NCBI RefSeq assembly: GCF_023159225.1
Contig: NC_063168.1
Span: 56,089,398 to 56,153,397, forward strand
DNA length: 64,000 bases
Origin: Perognathus longimembris pacificus
Lineage: Eukaryota > Chordata > Mammalia > Rodentia > Heteromyidae
Direction of reading: 5' to 3'
The notes beneath the pieces are model-generated. The model worked only from the letters and a program-made list of their open reading frames with translations. It was not told the DNA's origin and made no database searches. Positions within the stretch are counted from its first letter, which is position 1. Each line of letters starts with the position of its first letter. Position numbers and translations under genes: made by a program. Positions 33,801 through 38,324 of the stretch are shown here, piece by piece.

Positions 33801-35560
33801 TTATTTTCAAGTACAGCCAAAATGTCTAGTGGGGAATCAGTTATTTGGACCATCACCCAGATGTTTCATCTAGACATTCTCAAAAGAGTTGGATAACTGA
33901 CTGAGAACTCTTTATTCATCTTAACTCACTGGCTTTGGGTAGTCTACCTAAATACAGAGCTTGATTTATGACGATAAAAATTACACAGTAGTTGAAAAGA
34001 TATATACAGAGAAGTTTCTCTGCCAATTCGGTGGAAGATAAATACCATCGGTGCATCAGTAGGACTATTCTTGGCAAATAGCTGTTATTCAGCTCTCCAT
34101 TGTCATCTGTTAAAAGTAAAATAAGAATTAGGAGATAATAGAGCTACTCTTCTTTTTTGCCAATATCAATAGCACTAAAAAAACAATAATGTCAATTTTT
34201 CCCCTTTAAAATGGTTTTACATTATCTTTAAATTGCACAAAAGGGTTTACATTCAACATGTCAGGTTATGAGGACAATCATCTTGATCAATGTCACCCCT
34301 TCCATCCTTCTCCTTTATCTCTCTCAACCCCATCCCCAAAAAAATGTTTTCATAAACTCAGTTCAAGTTTAGCTCCTACTTCTGCTGGGTTTCCTTTACA
34401 GGGTAAGGTGGGTTGGTTTTACCCTTCTGGTTCATAGCTGTCAGGTTCATCAAATAACAATAGGGAATAATACAATGTTAAAGACAATTGCTTTTGTCAG
34501 TATAAGTCTGGCCTGAGTATTCAGGGCACATATTTTAAAATGTTTATCTGTAATTAAAACTTAATTGATTACCCTATAATTGTTCTGCAGTGTTGCTCTG
34601 GCTTACATCAGACTTTTTTTCCCCTTCTTTTTGCTGGTTGTGGGGCTTGAACTCTGGGCTTGGGTGCTGTCCCTGAGCTTCTTTGGCTCACAGCCAGTGC
34701 TCTGTCACTTGAGCCACAGTGCCACTTCTTGCTTTTTGTGAGTAGTTTATTCTCCAATAAACTACTACTACTCCAATAAACTACTACTAACAGTCTCACA
34801 GACTTTCTTGCCTGGCCTACCTTTCAATCAGGATTCTCAGATCTGTCTCCTGAGTAGCTAGGATTACAGGCCTGAGCTACTGGCACTCAGCCTTAAGTCA
34901 GATATTTAGAGGAATCAATTAAACAAACTACTCTTGTGTGATTCTACTTATGCTAGGAATGCTAGGAATATTTTAAGGATAGGGTACATATAAGCAACAT
35001 AAGAAGCACATAGTTGCAAAGTCTAAATAATTCAGCAAGAGCTATAAGATTGTACAGAAGGACTTTGCTGCCCATGTCTGCGTAAGTTCAACAACATATA
35101 ACCATCACACCAGAATATACAATGTGCCCTAAGAATGTCTGTTACACTGGGCTGTGGATGGGGGAGTGGGGGTAGGGATGGGGGAGCAAGCAGCTATGAG
35201 TAGGAATGGTGTTGTAAACCTCTCAGATGACCACTAAGATGAACTCTGAAGCAAGGTTTCAATGACAAGAGTAGAATAAAAGCATGGAAGGAGAAAGGGC
35301 TGCATAGAATCTACCAGAAACACTAAGTAGGAAGCTTGGGTGGATGGCATACAAGCTGAGAGCAGTAAAGAGACTTCCTGGAGTCAACCCTTAAACACTA
35401 AGACACAGAGATTAAATCCTATCCCATAAACACCCTGTCACTGAACTGAGAAAAGCACTAGTATCTACATGAAAGGGGAAAGGTTCATACCAAACATCTC
35501 AATGCAGGTGCTTAGCAGTTCATCTAACGTGGCTGCTTTCCCAAGGCCGCTGGACCCCAT
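936..35560 (-). CDS. RASGRP3: RASGRP3 coding region, 13 exons, 3' part outside the window
   Basis: RASGRP3 is a diacylglycerol- and calcium-regulated guanine nucleotide exchange factor that loads Ras and Rap GTPases with GTP at membranes, downstream of phospholipase C signalling. The exons, joined from high to low coordinate, give 526 residues that follow human RASGRP3 as I remember it almost without gaps. Order: REM domain (about 3-125), CDC25 RasGEF domain (about 149-385), linker, EF-hands (loops 433-444 and 462-473), and the first half of the C1 domain (from H495). The PKC target Thr133 of the human protein falls at T133 here, so numbering is preserved. EF-hand and C1 sequence separate it from RASGRP1, 2 and 4. 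All junctions keep frame and no stop interrupts it, so the gene looks functional. Remaining C1 residues and the tail (about 160 residues) are beyond base 1. Confidence 0.96.
1896..2165 (-). mobile_element. L1 3'-end fragment, reverse
   Basis: Starts with T-rich sequence and 'gtagttgtacaaagcgattt', the complement of the shared L1 3' block. It continues with cttgatcaatctcatacctt, as in the copies at 13.4, 34.2 and 49.4 kb. Confidence 0.55.
2831..2906 (+). mobile_element. ID-like SINE (tRNA-Ala derived)
   Basis: gggctggggcacagtgattg, then gagtgcttgcc and the B box gggttcgagcccc. Single ID-type monomer ending in an A-rich tail. Confidence 0.75.
3340..3500 (+). mobile_element. MIR
   Basis: 'aacatttattgaacttgtgt', 'aggcatagtttaaagctcct' and 'ctcatctttacaaggtgtca' follow the MIR consensus in order, with many substitutions. 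Confidence 0.8.
3610..3720 (+). mobile_element. B1-like (7SL-derived) SINE
   Basis: 'cacctgtaatcctagcacta', 'gggaggctggggtaggagga' and a terminal 'cagtgagacc'. Diverged B1 monomer. Confidence 0.75.
4010..4180 (+). mobile_element. MIR
   Basis: 'ctcaaggaagtcaccttaac' and 'tttcagtgtcttcgattaca' match the MIR core region and its flank. Confidence 0.7.
4590..4715 (+). mobile_element. MIR
   Basis: 'aggaaatggagactcagaga', 'ggttaataacttcattcaag' and 'tgagattcagaccctgggtt' follow the 3' part of MIR. Confidence 0.65.
5003..5222 (-). mobile_element. Composite SINE: 7SL/B1-like head with Geo-like tail
   Basis: On the plus strand it reads as the complement of a Geo tail ('gctagcactctaccactcga'), then 'agtctcacagactttcctgc', then the complement of a B1 head ('gggtagctagaattataggt'). 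Old copy. Confidence 0.8.
5545..5665 (+). mobile_element. Geo-like SINE tail fragment
   Basis: 'ggtgctgtggcttaagttgt' through 'ctcaggccctgagttcaagc' and 'aggactggcc', then an A-rich end. The head is missing. Confidence 0.75.
6164..6311 (-). CDS. RASGRP3: RASGRP3 coding exon 12 (residues 465-514), EF-hand 2 and first half of C1
   Basis: Acceptor tcctcacag, donor gtaagt. The first base completes Gln465, then [20 protein letters not shown] and [15 protein letters not shown], ending CEHCAGF. EF loop 2 is D462, D464, D466, G467, S470, E473, a canonical calcium set. The C1 domain opens with zinc ligand H495, then C508 and C511 (H-X12-C-X2-C), as in diacylglycerol-binding C1 domains. Val494 replaces the Ile recalled in human. 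Confidence 0.96.
6312..7800. other. Intronic stretch without recognised genes
   Basis: Intron between coding exons 11 and 12. Pyrimidine-rich sequence at 6960-7200 and a GC-richer patch at 7380-7480; possibly an old L2-like remnant, but I cannot assign it. Reading frames here are short and unsupported. Confidence 0.5.
7800..7898. repeat. AT-rich low-complexity tract
   Basis: Almost pure A/T with short palindromes such as ttaataatattattac. Confidence 0.7.
8850..9027 (-). mobile_element. Composite SINE, degraded
   Basis: 'ctacctcttgagccatgcta', 'cccaggctggccttgaactg' and 'ctgagtagctaggcttacag': complement of a 7SL head with Geo-like tail. Confidence 0.7.
9703..9932 (+). mobile_element. Composite SINE with CA-rich tail
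   Basis: 'cctataatcatagctactca' (B1-like head), 'ggccagcccaggcagaaaac', then Geo-like 'catggctcaagtagtaaatt', ending in an alternating CG/CA stretch at 9910-9932. Confidence 0.8.
9940..10012 (+). mobile_element. ID-like SINE
   Basis: 'ggggtggggatatacttttg', 'ggccttggttttcatcctca', directly after the composite SINE. It ends 27 bases short of the exon 11 donor. Confidence 0.6.
10039..10154 (-). CDS. RASGRP3: RASGRP3 coding exon 11 (residues 427-465), EF-hand 1 and start of EF-hand 2
   Basis: Acceptor cctcttatag, donor gtaagt. It encodes [20 protein letters not shown], then [18 protein letters not shown] and two bases of Gln465. The first EF loop is D433-x-D435-x-D437-G438, with Asp rather than Glu in position 12 (D444), as in the human protein. 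The second loop starts at D462 and is completed in the next exon. EF-hands in RasGRPs couple calcium to release of autoinhibition. Confidence 0.96.
10505..10720 (+). mobile_element. L1 3'-end fragment
   Basis: 'gagaatgttgaaaggggtga' and 'gcaaaatggcaactcttttg', the block shared with 42565-42715 and others, then an A-rich end. Confidence 0.6.
10797..10840 (+). repeat. (CTAT)n followed by (GT)10
   Basis: Compound microsatellite in the intron between exons 10 and 11. Confidence 0.9.
11250..11480 (+). mobile_element. Composite SINE (7SL head, Geo-like tail)
   Basis: 'cttgtaatcctagctactca', 'ggaggctgagatcggaggat', 'cttatctccagttaactacc' linker, 'agagctgtggctcacaatgt' tail, poly-A end. Confidence 0.85.
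11696..11785 (-). mobile_element. B1-like SINE, reverse
   Basis: 'gagacagagtcctgctatgt' and 'agcccaacct' read as the complement of a B1 3' half; degraded. Confidence 0.55.
12048..12146 (-). mobile_element. B1-like SINE, reverse
   Basis: 'gggacaggatctttctgtgt', 'agcccagtctggcctcaaat' and 'aagtgctgggacgacagtca'. Confidence 0.75.
12645..12761 (-). CDS. RASGRP3: RASGRP3 coding exon 10 (residues 388-426), linker
   Basis: 39 codons in phase 0: [20 protein letters not shown], then [19 protein letters not shown]. Acceptor cttctctcag, donor gtgagt. This Pro/Thr/Ser-rich linker joins the CDC25 domain to the EF-hands. Differences from human as recalled are Thr for Asn in TP(N/T)KP, Ser for Leu in WA(L/S)G and Val for Met in V(M/V)PKP, which fits a poorly constrained linker. 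Confidence 0.95.
13000..13114 (-). mobile_element. B1-like SINE, reverse
   Basis: 'gagatagcatcttgctctgt', 'agccagggctggtctaaaac' and 'aaatgctaggactacaagca'. Confidence 0.75.
13268..13370 (+). mobile_element. B1-like SINE, degraded
   Basis: 'gcaaggctgaggcaagagga' and 'ccagaatcctgtctgaaaag'. Confidence 0.55.
13375..13660 (-). mobile_element. L1 3'-end fragment, reverse
   Basis: 'caagtagttctacaaagggt' and 'catcttgatcaatgttaccc' are the complement of the shared L1 3' block, followed by pyrimidine-rich sequence. Confidence 0.6.
14543..14592 (+). repeat. (AC)25 microsatellite
   Basis: Uninterrupted AC dinucleotides. It produces spurious His/Thr and Val/Cys reading frames on both strands. Confidence 0.97.
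14738..14938 (-). mobile_element. IDL-Geo SINE
   Basis: Complement of the full dimer: Geo half ('ctcagggcctgagcactgtc'), then ID half ('tatatatgtggtgctgagga', 'actaggccatattcctagcc'). Confidence 0.9.
15592..15629 (+). repeat. 19-bp tandem duplication
   Basis: actggtagtgaataacagc occurs twice with no mismatch. Confidence 0.95.
15779..15928 (+). repeat. Tandem duplication of about 72 bp
   Basis: Two units share 'caccttcccactgggttytg' and the flanking 'cccttggycTCAGTrGC' pattern, with a few substitutions. Confidence 0.85.
16188..16265 (+). mobile_element. ID-like SINE followed by (GA)n
   Basis: 'gggctggaaatggggctcaa', 'gtagagcacatgcctaccaa' and B box 'gggttcaaacccc'. Its purine tail has expanded into the microsatellite at 16276-16334. 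Confidence 0.8.
16276..16334 (+). repeat. (GA)n microsatellite
   Basis: Polypurine GAGA tract with a few AAAG interruptions. Confidence 0.95.
16446..16656 (+). mobile_element. IDL-Geo SINE, young subfamily
   Basis: Full-length dimer with poly-A tail. A box tagcctagtgg and B box ggttcgattcc are intact. It carries the young-subfamily markers: gatatagcc, ccctaggttc, acggccagaagcggc, gagcgggaagaag and actggcc. The flanking word aaaatgatgctggg occurs on both sides, a target-site duplication. Confidence 0.95.
17212..17411 (-). mobile_element. IDL-Geo SINE
   Basis: Complement of a full dimer, ending 'ccatatttccagcccc'. It lies about 320 bases downstream (in transcription) of coding exon 9. Confidence 0.9.
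17412..17626 (-). mobile_element. Composite SINE, degraded
   Basis: 'ctacctcttgagccatgcct' (Geo/ID-like) and 'cctgaggagctaggataaca' (7SL head complement); abuts the preceding IDL-Geo. Confidence 0.7.
17730..17807 (-). CDS. RASGRP3: RASGRP3 coding exon 9 (residues 362-387), end of the CDC25 domain
   Basis: 26 codons in phase 0: [20 protein letters not shown] then PRNSKS. Acceptor ttttgttgcag, donor gtaggt. It closes the CDC25 domain and enters the linker to the EF-hands. At 78 bases, a multiple of three, it could be skipped without frameshift. IDL-Geo SINE copies lie on both sides in opposite orientation (see findings). Confidence 0.95.
18138..18330 (-). mobile_element. IDL-Geo SINE
   Basis: Complement of a dimer with poly-T start. 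A short deletion of roughly 20 bases removes part of the ID half between 'ggcctcaagc' and 'actcttgcca'. First arm of an inverted pair with 18359-18565. Confidence 0.92.
18359..18565 (+). mobile_element. IDL-Geo SINE
   Basis: Full dimer, older subfamily markers (gatatggcc, aatggccagaagtggc, gagcaaaaagaag), ending in an A-rich tail. Confidence 0.92.
18571..18778 (+). mobile_element. IDL-Geo SINE
   Basis: Full dimer in direct orientation right after the previous copy; older subfamily markers; poly-A tail. Confidence 0.93.
18791..18903 (+). mobile_element. Geo-like SINE tail
   Basis: 'ggtgctgtggctcaagtggc' to 'aggcccaggactgcc'. Third direct Geo unit in a row, without a head. Confidence 0.85.
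18910..20205. other. Intronic stretch, mostly unassigned
   Basis: Intron between coding exons 8 and 9. It holds a short (AC)n at 19131-19146 and an A16 run near 19447. A possible MIR fragment lies at 20070-20200. No gene is recognised. Confidence 0.5.
20213..20430 (+). mobile_element. Composite SINE, degraded
   Basis: 'ctatgatcctagctactcag' head, 'tctccaattaaccagcaaaa' linker, 'gaggtgtggctcaagtcata' tail. Confidence 0.75.
20455..20640 (+). mobile_element. LTR-like dispersed repeat, copy 1
   Basis: 'ctacagtttaaatgttcccc' and 'cccatttagaggcccagagg' are shared with the copy at 21627. It resembles an old MaLR-type LTR, but I cannot name the family with confidence. No coding sequence is associated. 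Confidence 0.5.
21034..21139 (+). repeat. (CTC)n trinucleotide microsatellite, about 32 units
   Basis: Pure CTC repeat over roughly 97 bases, then TTCTTC. It creates false poly-Ser and poly-Leu reading frames. On the transcribed RASGRP3 strand it is a GAG polypurine tract. Confidence 0.97.
21627..22072 (+). mobile_element. LTR-like dispersed repeat, copy 2
   Basis: Longer copy of the 20455 repeat. It includes 'tagccatgaggtaagtggtt', 'aaataaaccttttctcttta' and a terminal 'aaaaccgactaagacac', features of a widespread mammalian LTR-like repeat. A G31 run interrupts it. Confidence 0.55.
21779..21809 (+). repeat. G31 homopolymer
   Basis: Thirty-one consecutive G within the LTR-like repeat. Confidence 0.9.
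22150..22315 (+). mobile_element. MIR
   Basis: 'ttgtgagaatttgacaagaa' and 'aatatatgtgaaagggttgt' match the MIR 3' region; 'ctcattttcttcatttggaa' matches its core. Confidence 0.65.
22320..24720. other. Intronic stretch, no recognised gene
   Basis: Intron between coding exons 8 and 9. A degraded ID-like fragment may lie at 23232-23290. A 261-codon open frame on the minus strand (24929-24144) runs through unique sequence and a SINE fragment; I do not regard it as a gene. Confidence 0.5.
24725..24815 (+). mobile_element. Geo-like SINE tail fragment
   Basis: 'agtggaactgtggctcagct' and 'ggccctaagttcaagcccca' with an internal A-run. Confidence 0.65.
25177..25192 (-). repeat. G16 run (coding strand) just after the exon 8 donor
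   Basis: Sixteen C on the plus strand. On the transcript they are G at intron positions +9 to +24 behind the gtgagt donor. Confidence 0.9.
25201..25476 (-). CDS. RASGRP3: RASGRP3 coding exon 8 (residues 270-361), CDC25 catalytic core
   Basis: The longest coding exon in the window: 92 codons, phase 0 at both ends, acceptor ctgtttccag, donor gtgagt. It begins [20 protein letters not shown], contains the CDC25 signature [13 protein letters not shown], then [13 protein letters not shown], and ends NMDLINLLT. The [10 protein letters not shown] motif is diagnostic of RasGEFs. One change from human as recalled is Met for Thr in FPDW(T/M)EEN. Sixteen consecutive G bases (on the coding strand) begin nine bases into the following intron. 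Confidence 0.97.
25940..26062 (+). mobile_element. MIR
   Basis: 'gaacttgggcaaatcactca' and 'gcctcagtttccttttctat' are the MIR core. Confidence 0.8.
26713..26950 (-). mobile_element. Composite SINE
   Basis: Complement of Geo-like tail ('gctctaccactttgagccac'), linker ('ctaattggagataagagtca') and 7SL head ('agtagctaggattacgggca'). Confidence 0.88.
27087..27203 (-). CDS. RASGRP3: RASGRP3 coding exon 7 (residues 231-269), CDC25 domain
   Basis: 39 codons in phase 0; acceptor tttattgcag, donor gtactg. It encodes [20 protein letters not shown] followed by the [13 protein letters not shown] segment and SSEVTK. The LKNFN.LMA(V/I).GGL block is one of the structurally conserved regions shared by SOS, RasGRF and RasGRP CDC25 domains. 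It packs near the Ras switch-binding face. It is identical to human as recalled. Confidence 0.96.
27497..27575 (-). mobile_element. ID-like SINE fragment
   Basis: 'actcggccacttgaactaca' and 'tctccagtct' read as the complement of an ID start. Confidence 0.5.
27696..27869 (-). CDS. RASGRP3: RASGRP3 coding exon 6 (residues 173-230), CDC25 domain
   Basis: 58 codons with both ends in phase 0; acceptor ctttcccag, donor gtatgt. It encodes [20 protein letters not shown], then [14 protein letters not shown] and [19 protein letters not shown], ending INVAK. The RAEVI.KFI.VA segment is a conserved core helix of CDC25 RasGEF domains. Differences from human as recalled are Gly for Ala in SI(A/G)LFNG and Ile for Thr in VI(T/I)KF. 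Confidence 0.96.
27990..28092 (-). mobile_element. B1-like SINE, reverse, degraded
   Basis: 'caatgtcgctcaggcttgcc' and 'cctcccaagggctgtgatga'. Confidence 0.55.
28488..28521 (+). repeat. (GA)n tract
   Basis: GAGA repeat next to the SINE at 28526. Confidence 0.85.
28526..28728 (+). mobile_element. Composite SINE, degraded
   Basis: 'gtcaggtggctgatatctga', 'actctcatctccattaaacc', 'gtgattcaagtggctgaatg'. Confidence 0.75.
28730..29720. other. Intronic stretch, no recognised gene
   Basis: Intron between coding exons 5 and 6. GA-rich at 28730-28790 and purine-rich at 29150-29240. The frame overlapping 29477-29854 on the minus strand is exon 5 read past its donor. Confidence 0.5.
29723..29870 (-). 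CDS. RASGRP3: RASGRP3 coding exon 5 (residues 123-172), start of the CDC25 domain
   Basis: The acceptor is acttttacag and the donor gtaagg. The exon encodes [15 protein letters not shown], then [20 protein letters not shown], ending [11 protein letters not shown]133 in the RRVTQRKK context is the residue reported as a PKC phosphorylation site in human RASGRP3, and the basic neighbourhood is intact. The last residue is Ala172, where human is recalled as Ser. The exon ends on a codon boundary, so the next seven introns follow a run of frame-neutral (phase 0) exon edges. Confidence 0.95.
30890..31000 (+). mobile_element. MIR
   Basis: 'agtgctctcacatgcttata' and 'aggcattatcccatttgaca' follow the MIR consensus. 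Confidence 0.65.
31147..31278 (-). CDS. RASGRP3: RASGRP3 coding exon 4 (residues 79-123)
   Basis: The acceptor is gcctttcag. The first base completes Arg79, then come [20 protein letters not shown] and the [15 protein letters not shown] segment, through IDISS. The last two bases start Ile123. The donor is gtaaga. This exon completes the REM domain, a helical domain that braces the catalytic CDC25 domain in RasGEFs. The sequence is identical to the human protein as I recall it. Confidence 0.95.
31742..31804 (-). CDS. RASGRP3: RASGRP3 coding exon 3 (residues 58-79)
   Basis: A short REM exon whose first base completes Met58 (AT|G). It encodes [20 protein letters not shown], then two bases of Arg79. 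The upstream intron ends in AC, preceded by a U12-like branch site (TCTTTAACTT at 31820-31811). The donor is gtaagt, a normal U2 site. Human is recalled as YRNATGESCNEF, so there are two conservative changes. Confidence 0.94.
32735..32835 (+). mobile_element. L2-like fragment
   Basis: 'aataaatattcactgaacct' and 'ctactaaatgctatcacagt' resemble the L2 3' end. Confidence 0.45.
33400..33476 (-). mobile_element. ID-like SINE, reverse
   Basis: 'gagaatggaacccagagact', 'ggcaagtgttctctcactga' and 'gctacatccccaccc'. Confidence 0.75.
34004..34106 (-). CDS. RASGRP3: RASGRP3 coding exon 2 (residues 24-58)
   Basis: This REM-domain exon begins after ttttaacag and completes Asp24 (G|AT). It reads [20 protein letters not shown] and continues through the [13 protein letters not shown] segment. 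It ends with the two bases AT of a split Met58 codon. The following intron starts atatctttt and not GT, so it is read as an AT-AC intron. The only nearby GT (inside the Cys57 codon) would destroy the conserved Leu-Cys-Met-Tyr junction. The family has Asp where the second N of LNNSY stands (human recalled as LDNSY). Confidence 0.94.
34205..34345 (-). mobile_element. L1 3'-end fragment, reverse
   Basis: 'gtttacattcaacatgtcag' and 'catcttgatcaatgtcaccc', the complement of the shared L1 3' block. Confidence 0.6.
34612..34893 (-). mobile_element. Composite SINE with internal tandem duplication
   Basis: Geo tail complement ('gtcacttgagccacagtgcc'), 7SL head complement ('agtagctaggattacaggcc'). In the linker, ctccaataaactactacta is duplicated exactly (34752-34770, 34771-34789), next to its inverse agtagtttatt. 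Confidence 0.88.
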
Positions 35561-35569
35561 GGTTATTTC
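35491..35569 (-). CDS. RASGRP3: RASGRP3 first coding exon (residues 1-23)
   Basis: The start codon is at 35560-35558, in a strong context (A at -3, G at +4). The exon encodes [20 protein letters not shown] plus E-M-F, then one base of the next codon. The acceptor is an AG at 35571-35570, so nine bases of 5' UTR precede the ATG. The donor is gtatga at 35490. This is the start of the REM (N-terminal RasGEF) domain. From memory the human protein has Cys at position 17, where this gene has Ser. I chose this start because it matches the human N-terminus; a possible upstream in-frame ATG is discussed under 38325-38398. Confidence 0.95.
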
Positions 35570-35876
35570 CTGTTGTCAAAAAGCTGGAGACATTTTCAAC
35601 ATTAGCGAGATCATCTCCATAATCACATGAGCCAGTGACTTCTGGGCCAGTGACCTCTGTGCCTAGTGGTAGCTTTTTGTTCTTAGTTGTGCTTCAAGAA
35701 AACTCTGAGTAAACAAAGAAAGTTATCAGACTAAATAGAAACATCATTGACGCAGTTTTTCACCTGGAAAAAAAAAAGAAGACTTCCACTAACTGCATCT
35801 TTCTACACATAAAGAAAGGAAGAGGCTGAGATTGTGTTAGGTCTCATGAGAGTAAAATGACAAATTGTCCCCACGG

Positions 35877-35878
<2 letters not shown>

Positions 35879-35944
<66 letters not shown>
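35879..35944 (+). repeat. (GT)33 microsatellite
   Basis: Uninterrupted GT run about 310 bases upstream of the first coding exon. Confidence 0.97.
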
Positions 35945-35945
<1 letters not shown>

Positions 35946-36039
35946 GAGACCACACCCATTTCCTGTCTCATTGCTGAAATGGTTTTGAAAGAATATCTTA
36001 TAATTGCTTCATCGTCTCCCCCCTGCCCATTTTAAATAC

Positions 36040-36263
36040 TAATTCTGGGGCTTGAACTCAAGCCCTCACAGTCTTATGTCGCCTTTCCCATTCAAGCCTG
36101 CCTCTCTAATCCTTGATTCATACCTTTATTTCTGGCTTTCTGTTAGTGAATGTGAGGTAAGAGTCTCTCAGAGTTCTCTCTCCAGGCTGGCTTCAGACAT
36201 GCATCCTCAGTTCTCAGCCTCCTGAGTTGCTAGGATTATAGGCTTCAACTACTGGGGACTGGC
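36040..36263 (-). mobile_element. Composite SINE, degraded
   Basis: 'tctggggcttgaactcaagc', 'aggtaagagtctctcagagt', 'ctgagttgctaggattatag'. Confidence 0.75.
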
Positions 36264-36307
36264 TGCTTCATTGTCTTAGTAAAATGGCATTCAGAATATT
36301 GTTTTTT

Positions 36308-36517
36308 GTTTATTTGTTTTTTGTTGCCAGTCCTGGGGCGTGGGTTCAGGGCCTGAGCACTGTCCCTGGCTTCATTTTGCTCAAGGCCAGCACTCTGCCA
36401 CTTGAGCCACAGCGCCACTTCTGGCCATTTTCTATATATGTGGTGCTGAGGAATTGAACCCAGGGCTTCATGACTACGAGTCAAGCCCTCTTGCCACTAG
36501 GCCACATTTCCAGCCCC
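36308..36517 (-). mobile_element. IDL-Geo SINE with target-site duplication
   Basis: Complement of a full dimer. cattcagaatattg lies on both sides (36288 and 36519). Confidence 0.93.
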
Positions 36518-36689
36518 ACATTCAGAATATTGTAAATGTTATTTGGCTCAAGATTATTACAAGGATGAAGAGATGAATTTTTTAATACAGATATACTTAT
36601 AAGCATTATCCTGTGTTCAACAAATATAAAAAATTGTGTTTGCCTAAATTTGCTAAAAGTAACATTAGTAGCAGTAGTAGTAGTAAAAT

Positions 36690-36845
36690 TGTCATCAATA
36701 ACTTATTGAATAACCACAAAAACACTATAAAAATGTTTTATGTATATAACCCAACTTGTCCTTCACAATAATGCTATGATGGAATTCTTATTCCCCCTTT
36801 ACGTGAGCTGGATTCACAGAGATTGAGAACTATATTTAAAAAATC
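36690..36845 (+). mobile_element. MIR, degraded
   Basis: 'ttatgtatataacccaactt' and 'cacaataatgctatgatgga' resemble MIR. Confidence 0.45.
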
Positions 36846-36849
36846 ATAT

Positions 36850-37035
36850 TACTCAGTAGACACTATGTTGAAAATGAACTACACTACTTATAGTCAGGGA
36901 TGGAAGGGAAAAACTTGGAGAGAGTGAAGGGAGGGGTGACACTGTCTAAAATGAAATGTACTCATTACTTGTCTTAGGGAACTGTAACCCCTCTGTATAT
37001 CACCTTTATAATAATAAAATATTTTAAAATAATTT
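36850..37035 (+). mobile_element. L1 3'-end fragment
   Basis: 'ctatgttgaaaatgaactac', 'aaatgtactcattacttgtc' and 'cccctctgtatatcaccttt' also occur at 42400 and 46390. Confidence 0.65.
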
Positions 37036-37464
37036 AAAAAGTCATATCATCATCGACGTCTAGAAGTAAGACCCCATTATAAAATAAAACTTTTATAGCC
37101 TCTCTTTTATAGCCTTGCAAAAGTGGACATCATAGTCTGTCATAATTTTGCTTCTAATAGGATATGAAAAATATCATCCTTGTGTATTATCTCAAAATGG
37201 GCATATACTTCAAACTGTTACAGAGATAGGAGGAAATGTGGGGTGATAACTTCCTGTTTTACAACACTCACGTAGTGGAAATGGGATTGAAAACAACATC
37301 ATTGAGTTGAAAGTGTCCATGCTGGAGAGACAGCACCATTTTGCACCATTTTACCTTATGGAGCATGCCCACAGACCATCTTGCTATAAGGCATGTCTCC
37401 CTTCAGACAATGTAAAACAAATGTGGCCTTGGAGATTCCTCTGGTGAACTGTGTTAGGCCAACA

Positions 37465-37565
37465 TTTTACTCTCAAATATTTATTCAACTGGCAATCCCT
37501 GAGCACCTGACATGCCAGGTGTGGGATTAAGCATTGAAGATGCTAAAGTGAATAGAACCCTGTCC
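37465..37565 (+). mobile_element. L2-like fragment
   Basis: 'caaatatttattcaactggc' and 'gagcacctgacatgccaggt' resemble the L2 3' end. Confidence 0.55.
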
Positions 37566-38134
37566 CATCCTGCCTTCAATGCCATAGCTTCAGTAGAAAG
37601 AATAAGTCACTCAGGCCCATGTGCATGGCTGTATTCATTCAGTGGGGACACCAGAGAGAGACATTTTGGTAAGTCTGTGTATTTTACCCATTGATGGATA
37701 AACGTATTTGTTGTAAAAACCTAGGTTAGTTTATTTTGCTTTTCAAGTCAAAACCAAAATGATTGCTCTGTGCTGTTTTGGGGAGTTGACCTTTCCATCA
37801 GAGGTTAGAGATAAGCCAGTATTAAAGACGTGATTCGGAGTTTTGGGTTCTATTTGGGATGAGCCAGGTGGGCTGGGCTATCAGGTTGCCAACAGTAACC
37901 TGGTGTTTCTGCCACAGGGGGAGCTCCCTTGACAGTCTGTCGCCTTGCAGTTACCTAAGATCATATTGCATAGGTGTGGATTTTATTGTGTCTACAGCTG
38001 CCTTTCAAAAATAAAGCTTCTTCATTGTGAAAGCAGCCAGTATTTATTATTTAAAATGGACCAGGAAAGGAAAACAGAAAAAAAAAGTTGCCTAGAAACT
38101 CATCATCTAAAATAACCCTTATTAATATCATGAT

Positions 38135-38216
38135 ATGCTTATTTTATATTTTATATATCATGGTAGGCTTATTTTATATTTTATATATCTTGGTATGCTT
38201 ATTTTATATTTTATAT
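38135..38216 (+). repeat. 30-bp minisatellite, 2.7 units
   Basis: Units begin at 38135, 38165 and 38195 with 'gcttattttatattttatat' and differ at two positions. Confidence 0.93.
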
Positions 38217-38324
38217 GTTTTAAAACACATGTTTTAAAAATAATCTATAATGGTTAAAAAAAATTTACCTGTTCTTTTCACACAGATAGATTTCCAGGTT
38301 TAAAAGGAAGCAAGGGGCAGTTAC

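Larger units (their letters stand above)
31805..34003 (-). other. RASGRP3: U12-type AT-AC intron of RASGRP3
   Basis: The intron between residues 57 and 59 begins atatcttttc at 34003 and ends gtgcac at 31805. The 5' site differs from the U12 AT-AC consensus (ATATCCTTT) at one position. A branch-like TCTTTAACTT at 31820-31811 places its presumed branch A about 10 bases before the terminal AC, as U12 introns require. There is no long polypyrimidine tract at the 3' end. GT-AG alternatives break the protein, while AT-AC joining restores Cys-Met-Tyr-Arg exactly. Beyond the splice signals I see an L2-like fragment and one ID-like SINE. Confidence 0.88.

Noticed and set aside
34004..34010. GT donor inside the Cys57 codon as the end of exon 2
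   Set aside because: It has a poor consensus, and no AG near the next exon restores the conserved reading frame. The AT-AC reading fits both ends.
936..35560. Assignment to RASGRP1, RASGRP2 or RASGRP4 instead of RASGRP3
   Set aside because: The [12 protein letters not shown] loop, the [14 protein letters not shown] segment and the [16 protein letters not shown]1 start match RASGRP3 as recalled, and the numbering puts Thr133 in place.
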